From: JAIXWP01 sp044371755
Lineage (GTDB): Bacteria; Bacteroidota; Bacteroidia; Flavobacteriales_D; Sanyastnellaceae
Length of the DNA: 64,000 nt
Direction of reading: 5' to 3'
Assembly: GCA_044371755.1 (NCBI GenBank)
Contig: JBILSZ010000002.1
Span: 1-64,000 of the forward strand
Numbering within the stretch: the stretch's first letter is position 1; every line of letters begins with the position of its first letter. Shown here piece after piece: positions 1 to 8,703 of the stretch. The position numbers and the translations under genes are program-made. The notes under the pieces were generated by a model, which had not been told where the DNA came from, ran no database searches, and saw only the letters and a list, made by a program, of their open reading frames with translations.

Positions 1-434
1 TGGTGGGTATGCCGGCCGAAACTACACGAGCAATATGCTCATTGATATTCGGTGGTATACTTGAAAAATTCCCTAAAGTGCGATTTAATTTCGCTCATGC
101 CGGCGGCAGTTTTATCCCTACCATTGGGCGCATCGAACATGGATTTAATTGTCGTCCAGATTTGGTCGCCATCGACAACGACATTACACCAAGATCGTAT
201 ATCGGCAGATTTTGGGTTGATAGCGCCACCCATGATCCAGAGCTCCTGCATTATATTCTCAAGCACCAAGGTTCAAAAAAAGTAAGTCTTGGAACAGACT
301 ATCCCTTCCCGCTCGGCGATTTAGAAATTGGAAAATTCATCGAGGAGATGGGACTAGCGGAAGAAGTGGTAGAGGATATCTTTTGCAACAGCGCCCTTGA
401 GTGGCTAAATATGAAAAAGGAAGATTTTCTTTAA
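1..434 (+). CDS. ACMSD-family amidohydrolase, C-terminal part
   Basis: This is the 3' end of a gene that enters from outside the window; the frame is open to the left edge and codes for about 143 residues. The sequence resembles the C-terminal half of 2-amino-3-carboxymuconate-6-semialdehyde decarboxylase: a GMPAETT segment, the FAHAGG segment that carries a metal-ligand histidine in this family, and LGTDYPFPLGD, whose Asp is the family's conserved acid. Enzymes of this TIM-barrel family decarboxylate ACMS in tryptophan/kynurenine or 2-nitrobenzoate breakdown; whether the rest of the kynurenine pathway exists here cannot be seen. The stop codon overlaps the stop of the convergent M23 peptidase gene by 4 bases. 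Another amidohydrolase-2 decarboxylase is the alternative. Confidence 0.85.
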   Translation, partial: VGMPAETTRAICSLIFGGILEKFPKVRFNFAHAGGSFIPTIGRIEHGFNCRPDLVAIDNDITPRSYIGRFWVDSATHDPELLHYILKHQGSKKVSLGTDYPFPLGDLEIGKFIEEMGLAEEVVEDIFCNSALEWLNMKKEDFL

Positions 435-2164
435 TAAACAAAATCTGACTTATACACGCGCTCGTTGCCCACAGCGTCAATGACGGTAAGCTCAAAGCTG
501 TGCTTTCCGGGCTGGATGTATCTCTTATCAAAGTAATAAATCAAGCGACTGGTCTTGGCATCATATTCCATCAACGCCCACTCCCCATCAATCTTTGGAA
601 TGATTTGATCAACGCCTGATAATCCATCATAAATTTTAAACGTAAAACTCCATTTTCCTCTCATTGAAGCAGAAAAATCAACTGGTTGAATGCCCGGTTT
701 TACAGTATCAATCATGAGAGCAAAAAAGCCTAGATATTGGGGGTTTGCTGTAATCCACCCTTCTGTTTCAACCCCTCCTTCTGAAGAAATCTTTTGCTTG
801 TCCGGATCCCATCGAGCCACTATTGTCTTTGGCTTCAGATGCACAGGTACCTTTGATGCGTTTAGCGAAAGAGTATATTTTCCATGGACCGGTTCATATG
901 GAGATGCCACTTTAAAAGTGGGTGTTACCGCACCTGAGATTTCTCTTCCTTCGGTGATGGTCAGATTCAAGTCTTCATAAAGATTAAGCCCTGGCATTTG
1001 AATCTGGATCTTTTCATCCTTATACTCATTGTCCTTTTCCCAATTCCAAGTTGCTAGATAAGTGCCGGGTTTGGGAGCGGGGCCTGTCGCCTTTGTTTGT
1101 GCCTCGACTTCAAAGGAGACAGAAGAACGATTGCCCATTAAATCCACGACAACGTAATCTATTTTATGGCGCTTGCCATCTTTGAATCGTACAATGCCGT
1201 CGTCTACAAGGTTGTCATAAATATCCAAAGGATTACCAGGTAACCGATACGATCCGTGTATTTGACTGCGATCCTTTTTGAATCGCTCGTAAATGGTGTG
1301 GGCATTCATAGCGCGATTGGTGGTGAAGTCCAACCTATCCATACGTTGACCGTAAACCTGAACACCGTCCACCCAAAGTTCTATTCGATAAATACCACAT
1401 CTATTCGCATTGCCGTCGAGGGCATCGCTGGTGTGAATAGCAAAACCCACTTCTCCATAAATCTTCGGAATAGTAGTAGATTTAAGTTTCACTGCGCCTG
1501 CCGAGCCTGTCGTCTCATACCTCACGGGGATTCGACCTCCGTTGATCCAAGTGGTGTCGGTCATTGGAACGAGCCAAATGCCAGAAACAGAAGGCTTGAT
1601 ATTATCCTTGACATCAAATCCAAAAAGTAAGGGATTGATAATTTTCTCAGATTTGGTCTCACGCACTTCGAAATGTAAGTGCGGACCGCCCGAACCACCT
1701 GTATTTCCTGAAAGTGCTACCACTTCACCTTTCACTACTTTCAATAAACTTGAGTCTGGAAATAAATCAACACTGAAGGATTTTAGTCTGTATTGCTCAC
1801 GCTTCACATATTCATCAATTCTTGCTGAATAAGACTTTAGGTGACCATACACGGTGGTATATCCATTGGGATGGTCGATGTAGAGGGCATAACCATATCC
1901 GACCGGAGATACTTTTATTCTACTTACAAAACCTTCTGCCGCTGCATATACCTTGAGACCCTCTTGTTGCATGGTCTTTATATCAATGCCTGCATGAAAG
2001 TGATTGGTGCGCAACTCACCAAAGTTTCCAGACAAATTGATGGGTACATCCAAGGGATTTCGAAAATATCCTTTGGGATATCGCTCCTGCGCCAACAGTT
2101 CGCCATGCAAAGTGGCGCTGAACAAAGCAAGCATTAAAATTTGGAGCATTCTCTCGCGCATCAT
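431..2164 (-). CDS. M23 family metallopeptidase (LytM-type), secreted
   Basis: A 577-residue protein. An N-terminal signal peptide ends near ELLAQ; the real start may be the internal Met at residue 6, which begins the hydrophobic stretch. The LytM/M23 fold lies at about residues 45-185 and carries the zinc motif HxxxD (H57, D61 in HAGIDIKT) and the distal HLHFEVRE motif. This family cuts peptide bridges in peptidoglycan or acts as a non-catalytic divisome factor; the metal-binding residues I can see are intact. The remaining ~390 residues look like beta-rich Ig-like modules and are not recognised. It would act in the periplasm or outer envelope. It converges on the ACMSD-like gene with a 4-base overlap of stops. 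Confidence 0.85.
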   Translation of the reverse strand: MMRERMLQILMLALFSATLHGELLAQERYPKGYFRNPLDVPINLSGNFGELRTNHFHAGIDIKTMQQEGLKVYAAAEGFVSRIKVSPVGYGYALYIDHPNGYTTVYGHLKSYSARIDEYVKREQYRLKSFSVDLFPDSSLLKVVKGEVVALSGNTGGSGGPHLHFEVRETKSEKIINPLLFGFDVKDNIKPSVSGIWLVPMTDTTWINGGRIPVRYETTGSAGAVKLKSTTIPKIYGEVGFAIHTSDALDGNANRCGIYRIELWVDGVQVYGQRMDRLDFTTNRAMNAHTIYERFKKDRSQIHGSYRLPGNPLDIYDNLVDDGIVRFKDGKRHKIDYVVVDLMGNRSSVSFEVEAQTKATGPAPKPGTYLATWNWEKDNEYKDEKIQIQMPGLNLYEDLNLTITEGREISGAVTPTFKVASPYEPVHGKYTLSLNASKVPVHLKPKTIVARWDPDKQKISSEGGVETEGWITANPQYLGFFALMIDTVKPGIQPVDFSASMRGKWSFTFKIYDGLSGVDQIIPKIDGEWALMEYDAKTSRLIYYFDKRYIQPGKHSFELTVIDAVGNERVYKSDFVY

Positions 2165-2267
2165 AAGGTCATCAAGTCTTTTTTACAAAAAGCAAAAGTC
2201 AATGATCATGCCTGAGAAACGCAACTCACTGCTTTTGAAATATCAACATCAATTTTGAATAAAAGTG

Positions 2268-2300
2268 TTGTGCATGAATGACCCTAAAGTGTTACATTTG
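2268..2300 (+). promoter_or_regulatory. Bacteroidota-type promoter for the zapA-rny operon
   Basis: A TTG at 2268-2270 is followed after 22 bases by TACATTTG at 2293-2300, matching the -33 TTG / -7 TAnnTTTG consensus of the Bacteroidota housekeeping sigma factor. It precedes the coiled-coil/zapA/rny genes. Confidence 0.55.
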
Positions 2301-2335
2301 ACCTCGATTCGATGTTTTTAAGGACAACAGATTTC

Positions 2336-2629
2336 ATGAATCACCAAGAAATACTCCATAGAATAGAAAATAAGATTTCACAGTTGGGTGAAACGAAGCG
2401 CCAACTTGAAGCCCAGGTCACAAGGCTCAAGGAGGAAAACGCATCTCTCTATAAGATCAATGGCGAATTGCTTGGGCGAGTGGAAGAGTTATCAGAAAAA
2501 AACAAAGAATTGGAGAACACCACATCATTCAAGCCAGCGGTACAGGAAGATTTCCGTGTCGCTACAAAGCAGAGGATCAATGATTTGGTGAAAGAAATAG
2601 ACGAATGCCTCGCCTTACTCAATAAATAA
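2336..2629 (+). CDS. Small coiled-coil protein upstream of zapA
   Basis: About 97 residues, almost entirely helical heptads of Lys/Glu/Leu (for example LEAQVTRLKEENASLYK) ending in a short helix with VKEIDECLALLNK. There is no signal peptide. It is followed 7 bases later by zapA, and the pair sits before rny. I suspect a ZapB-like division partner of ZapA because both are small, coiled-coil and co-transcribed, but that is inference from position and shape. The ATG at 2336 (MNHQEIL) is preferred because the alternative ATG at 2312 would leave only about 10 bases after the -7 box. The start is uncertain. Confidence 0.7.
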   Translation: MNHQEILHRIENKISQLGETKRQLEAQVTRLKEENASLYKINGELLGRVEELSEKNKELENTTSFKPAVQEDFRVATKQRINDLVKEIDECLALLNK

Positions 2630-2636
2630 TAGATAT

Positions 2637-2954
2637 ATGAACGAGATCTCCATCAAAGTCAATATCGCAGGCCGTTCCTACCCGCTCACCATCAGCAGCG
2701 AACAGGAAGATGCCATCCGTAAGGCAGAACAAAAGATTGAAGCCAGCCTGGAAACCTTCCAGAAAAACTACGCTGTTAAAGATAAGCAAGACCTCTTGGC
2801 AATGACAGCCCTACAGGTCGCTACCGCTACAACCCCAGTTGTAGAAACGAAAACAGTGATAGAAAAAGTGGTCGAACGCGTGGAAGTACCCTTGGATCTC
2901 TCATCCGAACTTGCCCAACTAGAAGCGCTTGTAGACCAATACATTCAATCTTAA
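2637..2954 (+). CDS. zapA: Cell division protein ZapA
   Basis: A 105-residue protein with the ZapA layout: an N-terminal beta region (ISIKVNIAGRSYPLTI), the EEDAIRKAE-type helix start, then a long C-terminal coiled coil. The family binds FtsZ and promotes bundling of protofilaments at mid-cell. The C-terminal half carries a Val/Glu-rich stretch (VIEKVVERVEVPLDL) before the last helix. It lies 7 bases downstream of a coiled-coil gene and 85 bases upstream of rny, with one promoter-like site before the first gene. Length and neighbours fit the family; confidence comes mainly from the N-terminal half. Confidence 0.85.
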   Translation: MNEISIKVNIAGRSYPLTISSEQEDAIRKAEQKIEASLETFQKNYAVKDKQDLLAMTALQVATATTPVVETKTVIEKVVERVEVPLDLSSELAQLEALVDQYIQS

Positions 2955-2987
2955 AAGTCTCTTTTCAAAACTCCTTGATCCCTGCAA

Positions 2988-3009
2988 CGATTTCAAACAG
3001 TTGAAATCG
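2988..3009 (+). promoter_or_regulatory. Hairpin between zapA and rny
   Basis: A perfect 9-base inverted repeat, CGATTTCAA (2988-2996) and TTGAAATCG (3001-3009), with a 4-base loop. It is followed by an A/T-rich stretch but no clean T-run, so it could be a weak attenuator, an RNA-processing site or a stabilising 5' structure for rny. Confidence 0.5.
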
Positions 3010-3039
3010 CATATTTAATTTTATAAAACCATCAGCAAC

Positions 3040-4581
3040 ATGGACTCAATTTACATGGCCGTTGCTGCGTTAGTAGGTGTTATCGTGGGAGCTGGAGCCG
3101 CTTGGTTCCTCCTCAATAGCGTACTCAATAAGAAAAGAGAAAACATCCTCGCAGAAGCCGCCAAAGAAGGTGAAACACTCAAGGAGAAAAAAATGCTCCA
3201 AGCCAAGGAAAGATTCCTTGAACTAAAATCTCAGCACGAAAAAGAAGTGCAAGAGAGAAACAAAAAAGTACAACAAGGAGAAGATCGCATCAAAAGCAAA
3301 GAGCGCGAACTCTCTCAACAAATCGAGCAGTACAAGAAAAAAGAAAAAGACCTCGAAGGGCAGCGTGAAAATCTAAACAAACTCACTGAGCTCAATCAGA
3401 AAAAGCAAGGTGACCTCGAAAAAGCAAACCAGAAAGCGGTGACACTTCTGGAAGAACTTGCCAAAATGAGTGCCGACCAGGCGAAGGCACAGTTGATGGA
3501 GCAATTGAAAGAAGAAGCTCGTAACTCTGCTGCCGGTCAAATTCAAAACATCATTGATGAGGCGAAAGTAAAAGCCAATCAAGAAGCCAAGAAAATCGTT
3601 ATTCAAACCATTCAACGCACCGCTGTAGAGCATGCAGTTGAAAACAGTGTGAGCGTATTCAACATCGAAAACGATGAAATGAAGGGCCGTATCATCGGTC
3701 GTGAAGGTCGCAACATCCGCGCGCTCGAAGCTGCAACAGGAGTTGAAATCATCGTAGATGACACCCCAGAGGCAATCGTTCTTTCTTGCTTTGATCCTGT
3801 ACGTCGTGAAATCGCACGTCTTTCATTGCACCAACTAGTAACTGACGGTCGAATCCACCCACAAAGAATCGAAGAGATTGTAGCCAAAGTGCGCAAAAAC
3901 ATCGAAGAAGAAATCGTGGAAGTGGGCAAGCGTACATGTATCGAACTCGGAATTCATGGTTTGCATTCTGAACTGATTCGCATGGTAGGCCGCATGAAGT
4001 ACCGCTCATCGTATGGTCAAAACCTTTTGCAACACTCGCGTGAAGTAGCCAATCTCTGCGCTACAATGGCAAGCGAACTTGGACTCAATCCTAAAACTGC
4101 AAAACGTGCAGGTCTTCTTCACGATATCGGAAAAGTTCCTGATGATGAAAGTGAATTGCCGCACGCAATTTTGGGTATGAAGCTCGCTGAGAAGTATGGC
4201 GAAAAACCTGATGTTTGCAACGCTATCGGAGCTCACCACGACGAAATCGAAATGAAAACGTTGATGGCGCCAATTATTCAAGTATGTGATGCTATCAGCG
4301 GTGCCCGCCCTGGCGCTCGTCGCGAAGTGGTAGAAGCCTACATTCAACGTCTGCGTGACCTTGAAAACATAGCCCTTGAATACCCTGGTGTATCAAAATC
4401 ATTTGCAATCCAAGCCGGACGCGAACTTCGCGTAATGGTAGAAGCCGACAAGGTTTCTGACGAACAGGCCGATGCACTTGCTGTATCACTTGCTAGTCGT
4501 ATCGAAACAGAAATGACCTACCCAGGTCAAGTACGCGTCACTGTGATCCGCGAGAAGCGCGCAGTGGGAGTAGCTCGATAA
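3040..4581 (+). CDS. rny: Ribonuclease Y
   Basis: A 513-residue protein of normal family length. One N-terminal membrane helix (about residues 5-27) is followed by a long charged coiled coil (30-190), a KH RNA-binding domain with the IIGREGRNIRALE loop (around 212-260), and an HD domain with HDIGKVP (about 363) and AHHDEIE. The enzyme is a membrane-anchored endoribonuclease that starts mRNA decay. All hallmark motifs are present. It is the last gene of the coiled-coil/zapA/rny unit and is followed 25 bases later by a strong hairpin terminator. ATG at 3040 gives the membrane anchor directly, so the start is secure. Confidence 0.97.
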   Translation: MDSIYMAVAALVGVIVGAGAAWFLLNSVLNKKRENILAEAAKEGETLKEKKMLQAKERFLELKSQHEKEVQERNKKVQQGEDRIKSKERELSQQIEQYKKKEKDLEGQRENLNKLTELNQKKQGDLEKANQKAVTLLEELAKMSADQAKAQLMEQLKEEARNSAAGQIQNIIDEAKVKANQEAKKIVIQTIQRTAVEHAVENSVSVFNIENDEMKGRIIGREGRNIRALEAATGVEIIVDDTPEAIVLSCFDPVRREIARLSLHQLVTDGRIHPQRIEEIVAKVRKNIEEEIVEVGKRTCIELGIHGLHSELIRMVGRMKYRSSYGQNLLQHSREVANLCATMASELGLNPKTAKRAGLLHDIGKVPDDESELPHAILGMKLAEKYGEKPDVCNAIGAHHDEIEMKTLMAPIIQVCDAISGARPGARREVVEAYIQRLRDLENIALEYPGVSKSFAIQAGRELRVMVEADKVSDEQADALAVSLASRIETEMTYPGQVRVTVIREKRAVGVAR

Positions 4582-4606
4582 AGAATTTTTTCTTTGATAC
4601 TATAAT

Positions 4607-4635
4607 AAAAATGGCAGCCGATGGCTGCCATTTTT
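4607..4635. terminator. Bidirectional Rho-independent terminator after rny
   Basis: Stem ATGGCAGCC (4611-4619) / GGCTGCCAT (4623-4631), loop GAT, flanked by A4 on the left and T5 on the right, so it can serve rny on the plus strand and the lipoprotein gene on the minus strand. Confidence 0.9.
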
Positions 4636-4656
4636 CTTTTATGCCAAAGGTGTTTA

Positions 4657-5160
4657 TTATCCATAAATCCAACGCACTCCCAACTTTACTATCACGCTGT
4701 TGTCTGCACTGCGAAGCTCGAAGGATGTTTTCTTTTCAAAATCTATAGGGCGAAAAATGATGTACCCCACATTATCATCAGCACTTATACCATCTGCATC
4801 AAAAACCTCCAATCGTACCTCATTCGTGTATGCACGAATCTCCATTGGTAAGCCGCTCTTGAAGGCGACAGTCGCCACTCCTTTGCAATCTTCCACTACT
4901 TCGCTCTTGTAGATAGGGTTGCCCAATTGACTCATCGAAATATATAAATCTGGCTCCGTAGCAAATGGAGCCATGGCATCCCACTTACTTCCGTCGCGCG
5001 CATAAAGCGGAAACTTCATTAACTCCACGGATTGTATTTCAACACCCATTAAAATTTGTTTTTTAAAAACTTTACCACTGCTACTGCCACCAGACTTTGA
5101 CGACTTGCATTGGGTGAAGGTGAACATGATTAAAACCACTGCTATCAAATGAAACTTCAT
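4657..5160 (-). CDS. Putative lipoprotein with a C2-like domain
   Basis: 167 residues. The N-terminus has a signal peptide with a lipobox ending in FTQC (Cys18), then a Ser/Gly/Lys linker. From about residue 40 the pattern of PDLYISMSQLG, VRLEVFDADG and DDNVGYIIF resembles the strand order of a C2 domain (a Ca2+/membrane-binding beta sandwich), including Asp-rich loops. That assignment is by eye and uncertain. It is transcribed away from the flippase gene and ends at the shared terminator downstream of rny. No close functional partner is visible. Confidence 0.7.
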   Translation of the reverse strand: MKFHLIAVVLIMFTFTQCKSSKSGGSSSGKVFKKQILMGVEIQSVELMKFPLYARDGSKWDAMAPFATEPDLYISMSQLGNPIYKSEVVEDCKGVATVAFKSGLPMEIRAYTNEVRLEVFDADGISADDNVGYIIFRPIDFEKKTSFELRSADNSVIVKLGVRWIYG

Positions 5161-5218
5161 AACTAAGTATTGTTAATCTTGCACGAAAATAATCCATTCT
5201 ACCGTTGGAAGGGGCAGT

Positions 5219-5226
5219 TATCTTTG
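5219..5226 (+). promoter_or_regulatory. -7 box of the flippase gene
   Basis: TATCTTTG, a perfect TAnnTTTG box. Because it lies inside the longest possible reading frame of the following gene, it argues for a later start codon. No well-spaced -33 TTG is obvious. Confidence 0.45.
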
Positions 5227-5247
5227 TCGGAAGCTGCCTTTTCGATT

Positions 5248-6783
5248 TTGTCAGAAAGAAAACAATTCATATCAAGTTTCAATTGGAACACGGCTACAGT
5301 TGTGTTTCAAATTATTATTCAAACGCTTTATACAGGTTTGCTTGCGCGAATGGTTTCCAGCGACGCGTTTGCTTTGATGGGCTTGGTCTTGGCAATGATG
5401 GGATTTGCCGAAATTTTCTCTCAAGTAGGCATTGGGCCTGCCATTATCCAGCGAAAAGAATTACATCCGCAACATCTCAGCGGCGCATTTTATACTTCCC
5501 TAATCTTAGGACTTTCATTCACCTTGGCCTTTATTATTGGAGCACCCGCCATCGCTAAATTTTATAATGACGATCGACTGGTGACAATCACCCAAATCAC
5601 TGCCACCAGCTTCACTATTTCTGCGCTGGCTGTTGTGCCGCGAAGTTTAATGCTCAAAGCCATGAATTTTAAGGCATTCTTTGTGGCAGGAATGATATCC
5701 ATAATTGGCGGTAATCTCATCGTGGGATTATCACTGGCTTATCTAGGCTATGGTGTGTGGGCATATGTTTGGGCGCTATTTGCCCAAAATGTATTGATGA
5801 CACTTAGCTTTTGGACGCTCCAAAAAACTTCCTTCCCGCTTCGTTGGAAATGGTCGCATACCCGCGAACTCATCTCCTATGGAGGCGCCAGCACACTATT
5901 CAACGCACTCAATTACGCTGCGACAAAAGTGGATGTGACTTTATTGCCAAAATATGCCAGTCGATTACCGGATATTTCAACAGCACGCCAAGGCCTTGAG
6001 GCTGCTGGTATGTACGAACGTAGCGCATACGTTATGTCGCTGCCCATTACAATCATGGCCAAGCTTTCAGATAGCGTTTTATTTTCTGGAATGTCTAAGA
6101 TGCAAGATGAAAATGAAAAACTGAAGAGGCTTATTCTTACTGCTTCTCAAGTCCTTTCTATTATCATCATACCTTCTACGATATACATTATTTTTACTGC
6201 GAGCGCTATCATTCAGATTTATTTGGGTAAAAACTATGCTGATAGTGCCGACATACTTAGCATCCTTTTTTTGGCAATCATTTTTCGCTCGCTGAGTCGT
6301 CTCAACGATGCTCTTCTACGCGCCAAAAACGCTGTAATGAAGGGTGCGTATTACAAACTCTTTTATCTCATAATAATGATTGTTGGCGTGTATGTAAGCA
6401 TTCCTTTTGGAATGAAATCGGTCGCAGCTTCCATCGTATTCACCACTTTCATCCATTACTTGATGTCCATTTATTTATGCAGAACACTCATCAAGGTCTC
6501 CATATTGAAACAGTTGAAAGCGACATTACCGGGAGTGAAATTGGGTATCCTCACTTTTTCGATCATGTTGCTTTTCACAATATTTGGTCCTGAACTAAAA
6601 CCACTATCGGAGATCTTGATCACTTCGGCATTATGGATTAGCTCTACCATCTGCTTTTTGTACTTTTCACCAAAAGCGCTATTGGCAAATGGTATACACC
6701 CCTATGATTTTATACCCGCACGCCTGCGCTCAACACCGCTGCTGGGGACTTTAATTCGCCGCTGGCCGCATAAAGAGACATGA
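5248..6783 (+). CDS. Oligosaccharide flippase (Wzx/MOP superfamily)
   Basis: About 511 residues from the TTG at 5248; the open frame reaches back to a TTG at 5170 (537 residues), but a promoter-like TATCTTTG at 5219-5226 and the family's usual N-terminus favour the later start. The protein has about 12-14 hydrophobic segments, beginning with NWNTATVVFQIIIQTLYTG and the LARMVSSDAFALMGL motif typical of WzxC-like lipopolysaccharide or exopolysaccharide exporters. Such proteins flip undecaprenyl-linked repeat units across the inner membrane. No glycosyltransferase is adjacent, so the glycan it moves is unknown; the sugar operon at 24-28 kb is a possible supplier. Confidence 0.85.
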   Translation: MSERKQFISSFNWNTATVVFQIIIQTLYTGLLARMVSSDAFALMGLVLAMMGFAEIFSQVGIGPAIIQRKELHPQHLSGAFYTSLILGLSFTLAFIIGAPAIAKFYNDDRLVTITQITATSFTISALAVVPRSLMLKAMNFKAFFVAGMISIIGGNLIVGLSLAYLGYGVWAYVWALFAQNVLMTLSFWTLQKTSFPLRWKWSHTRELISYGGASTLFNALNYAATKVDVTLLPKYASRLPDISTARQGLEAAGMYERSAYVMSLPITIMAKLSDSVLFSGMSKMQDENEKLKRLILTASQVLSIIIIPSTIYIIFTASAIIQIYLGKNYADSADILSILFLAIIFRSLSRLNDALLRAKNAVMKGAYYKLFYLIIMIVGVYVSIPFGMKSVAASIVFTTFIHYLMSIYLCRTLIKVSILKQLKATLPGVKLGILTFSIMLLFTIFGPELKPLSEILITSALWISSTICFLYFSPKALLANGIHPYDFIPARLRSTPLLGTLIRRWPHKET

Positions 6784-6820
6784 TTCCACCACTTTGGCGT
6801 AAAAAATGTAATTGCCCCTC

Positions 6821-6828
6821 TAAATTTG
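6821..6828 (+). promoter_or_regulatory. -7 box of the DUF4476 gene
   Basis: TAAATTTG ends 4 bases before the ATG at 6833, so transcription would begin at or very near the start codon. A TTG at 6794-6796 is 24 bases upstream, slightly too far for an ideal -33 element. Confidence 0.45.
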
Positions 6829-6832
6829 CAAT

Positions 6833-7531
6833 ATGAAACAATTCCTCGTTTTTGTACTTTTTACAATAAGTCTGCACTCAGTTGGGCAATCAAAAATTGC
6901 CTTCAGCAGTGCTGACTCATTGGCCTTTTTAGTACAAATGGATGATAATAACGTCAACAACATTTATTGCACAGATGTGGCATTCTTGGTGTTGTCGCCG
7001 GGAAAAACCAAATTCAACTTCGCCTTCTTCAATCCCAACGTAAAATCACACGAGCAGGTCATTGATATCAAACCCAATACCTTCTTGCAGTATGAAATTC
7101 GCGTAGCGAAAGGGAAAACCCAACTTTTTTTGATTGCTGAGGCCAAGCTCACAGAAATTATCAGCATTCCAGTATCCGAAGAAACCACAGGGCTTTCAGA
7201 TTCTACCATTATCATTGAAACCCCTTATGAAGGCCGCAAAGCCTGTGAAACGCCCACTTCCGAAGTGGAATTCACCAGTATTAAAGAGAATCTTTCGAAA
7301 ATTGGATTCGAATTCAAGCGATTTGAAAACCTCAAAGAGGTAGTAGGCTTCAACTGTCTTACTGTGGATCAACTTCGCTATATATTGTCACAACTCGAAT
7401 TGGAAGACAATAAGGTGAAAATAATAGAACTCGCAAAGGATAAAATCTACGACTACGACCGTGCTTTGTTAATTGTTGATGATTTCTTCTTGGAAAGGAA
7501 TAAGAACAAGGTAAAATCAATCCTACAATAA
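6833..7531 (+). CDS. DUF4476 domain-containing secreted protein
   Basis: 232 residues with a clear signal peptide (to about HSVGQ). The N-terminal ~130 residues form a beta-rich module; the C-terminal ~85 residues (CLTVDQLRYILSQLELEDNKVK... DYDRALLIVDDFF) are the helical DUF4476 domain common in Bacteroidota exported proteins. The function of this domain is not known. The gene stands alone between the flippase and serC and seems to have its own promoter, with the -7 box only 4 bases from the start codon. Confidence 0.8.
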   Translation: MKQFLVFVLFTISLHSVGQSKIAFSSADSLAFLVQMDDNNVNNIYCTDVAFLVLSPGKTKFNFAFFNPNVKSHEQVIDIKPNTFLQYEIRVAKGKTQLFLIAEAKLTEIISIPVSEETTGLSDSTIIIETPYEGRKACETPTSEVEFTSIKENLSKIGFEFKRFENLKEVVGFNCLTVDQLRYILSQLELEDNKVKIIELAKDKIYDYDRALLIVDDFFLERNKNKVKSILQ

Positions 7532-7542
7532 AGAGAGTATCT

Positions 7543-7574
7543 TACCTTCGCGACGCAAAAAAACATTTCGTCGC
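7543..7574 (+). promoter_or_regulatory. serC promoter box and leader hairpin
   Basis: TACCTTCG (7543-7550) is a near-consensus -7 box. It overlaps by one base an inverted repeat GCGACG (7550-7555) / CGTCGC (7569-7574) that ends 3 bases before the serC ATG and could fold over the ribosome landing site. Confidence 0.4.
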
Positions 7575-7577
7575 AAA

Positions 7578-8648
7578 ATGAAAAAAGTACACAATTTCAG
7601 CGCAGGTCCCTCTATACTACCCAAAGAGGTCATCGAGCAAGCATCACAAGCTATCCTTGAATTTGACGGCATGGGCCTTTCTCTTATCGAGATTTCTCAC
7701 CGTTCAAAAAACTTTGAAAAGGTCATGGATGAAGCGCGAAGTCTGGTAAAAGAAATCCTTTCTCTTCCAGATCAATATGAAGTGCTTTTTCTTCAAGGCG
7801 GCGCCACCCTCGGTTTTTACACCACTGCTATCAATCTTTTAAAAGAAGGCGGTAAAGCAGCGTATGTGAATACTGGTGTGTGGGCTACCGGAGCCATCAA
7901 AGAAGCCAAGCTTTTGGGAAATGTAGAAGTCATTGGGGATAGTTCAGATAAAAACCACAGCTATATTCCCACTTTCGAAGTGCCAACAGATGCAGATTAT
8001 CTGCACATCACTTCAAACAATACCATTTTCGGAACACAATATCACCAATTCCCAAAGTCAAGCGTACCATTGGTTTGCGATATGAGCAGTGATATTTTTT
8101 CAAAAAAATTCAATGCCTCAGACTTTGCACTCATATATGCAGGCGCACAGAAAAACATGGGGCCTGCCGGTACTGTGATGTATATCGTGGATAAAAATAT
8201 CCTTGGACAAACCGGGCGCAAACTCCCCGCCTATCTTGACTTGGCTGCACACATTGACAAAGATTCTATGTACAATACTCCTCCTGTGTTTGCTGTGTAC
8301 GCGAGCATGCTCACCTTGCGCTGGATCAAAGCCAACGGTGGATTGGACGGAATGGAAAAACGCAATGATGCGAAGCAGAAATTGTTCTACTCAGAATTAG
8401 ACAGAAATCCACTATTCAAAGGCCACGCCGTGCCAGAGGCTCGTTCATGGATGAACGCTACTTTCAAATTGGTGGATGATGCAGCAGCAGCAGAATTTGA
8501 TAAGATGTGGAAAGACGCTGGCATCAGCGGCATCGCTGGACACCGCTCTGTGGGCGGCTACCGCGCAAGCATGTACAATGCACTCCCAATCGAGAGCGTA
8601 CAAGTATTGGTGGATGTGATGAAAGAATTCGAAAAAACGAAAGGATAG
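7578..8648 (+). CDS. serC: Phosphoserine aminotransferase
   Basis: 356 residues, the normal SerC length. It starts with the family's HNFSAGPSILP, has the GGAT substrate loop (LFLQGGATLGF) and the PLP lysine in YAGAQKNMGPAG. It converts 3-phosphohydroxypyruvate and glutamate to phosphoserine and 2-oxoglutarate in the cytosol and can also act in pyridoxal phosphate synthesis. It is followed by serA, so steps 1 and 2 of serine synthesis are encoded together; the phosphatase serB is not in this window. A periodic AATTnnG repeat separates serC from serA. Confidence 0.97.
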   Translation: MKKVHNFSAGPSILPKEVIEQASQAILEFDGMGLSLIEISHRSKNFEKVMDEARSLVKEILSLPDQYEVLFLQGGATLGFYTTAINLLKEGGKAAYVNTGVWATGAIKEAKLLGNVEVIGDSSDKNHSYIPTFEVPTDADYLHITSNNTIFGTQYHQFPKSSVPLVCDMSSDIFSKKFNASDFALIYAGAQKNMGPAGTVMYIVDKNILGQTGRKLPAYLDLAAHIDKDSMYNTPPVFAVYASMLTLRWIKANGGLDGMEKRNDAKQKLFYSELDRNPLFKGHAVPEARSWMNATFKLVDDAAAAEFDKMWKDAGISGIAGHRSVGGYRASMYNALPIESVQVLVDVMKEFEKTKG

Positions 8649-8655
8649 AAAGAAC

Positions 8656-8687
8656 AATTCGGAATTCGGAATTGCGAATTGCGAATT
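8656..8687. repeat. Intergenic 7-nt-periodic AATT repeat, copy 1
   Basis: Units AATTCGG x2 (8656-8669) and AATTGCG x2 (8670-8683) then AATT. The same 2+2 architecture recurs at 12546-12577 (with AATTCAG for the first pair). Both copies start shortly after a stop codon and follow a purine-rich AGAAC stretch. Confidence 0.85.
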
Positions 8688-8703
8688 TAATTTATTTACA
8701 ACT

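Noticed and set aside
2955..3039. 6S RNA between zapA and rny
   Set aside because: 6S RNA often lies next to zapA, but this gap is only 85 bases and holds a single short hairpin.
5170..5247. TTG at 5170 as the flippase start (537 residues)
   Set aside because: The extension does not resemble the N-terminus of the family and a TATCTTTG box lies inside it at 5219-5226.
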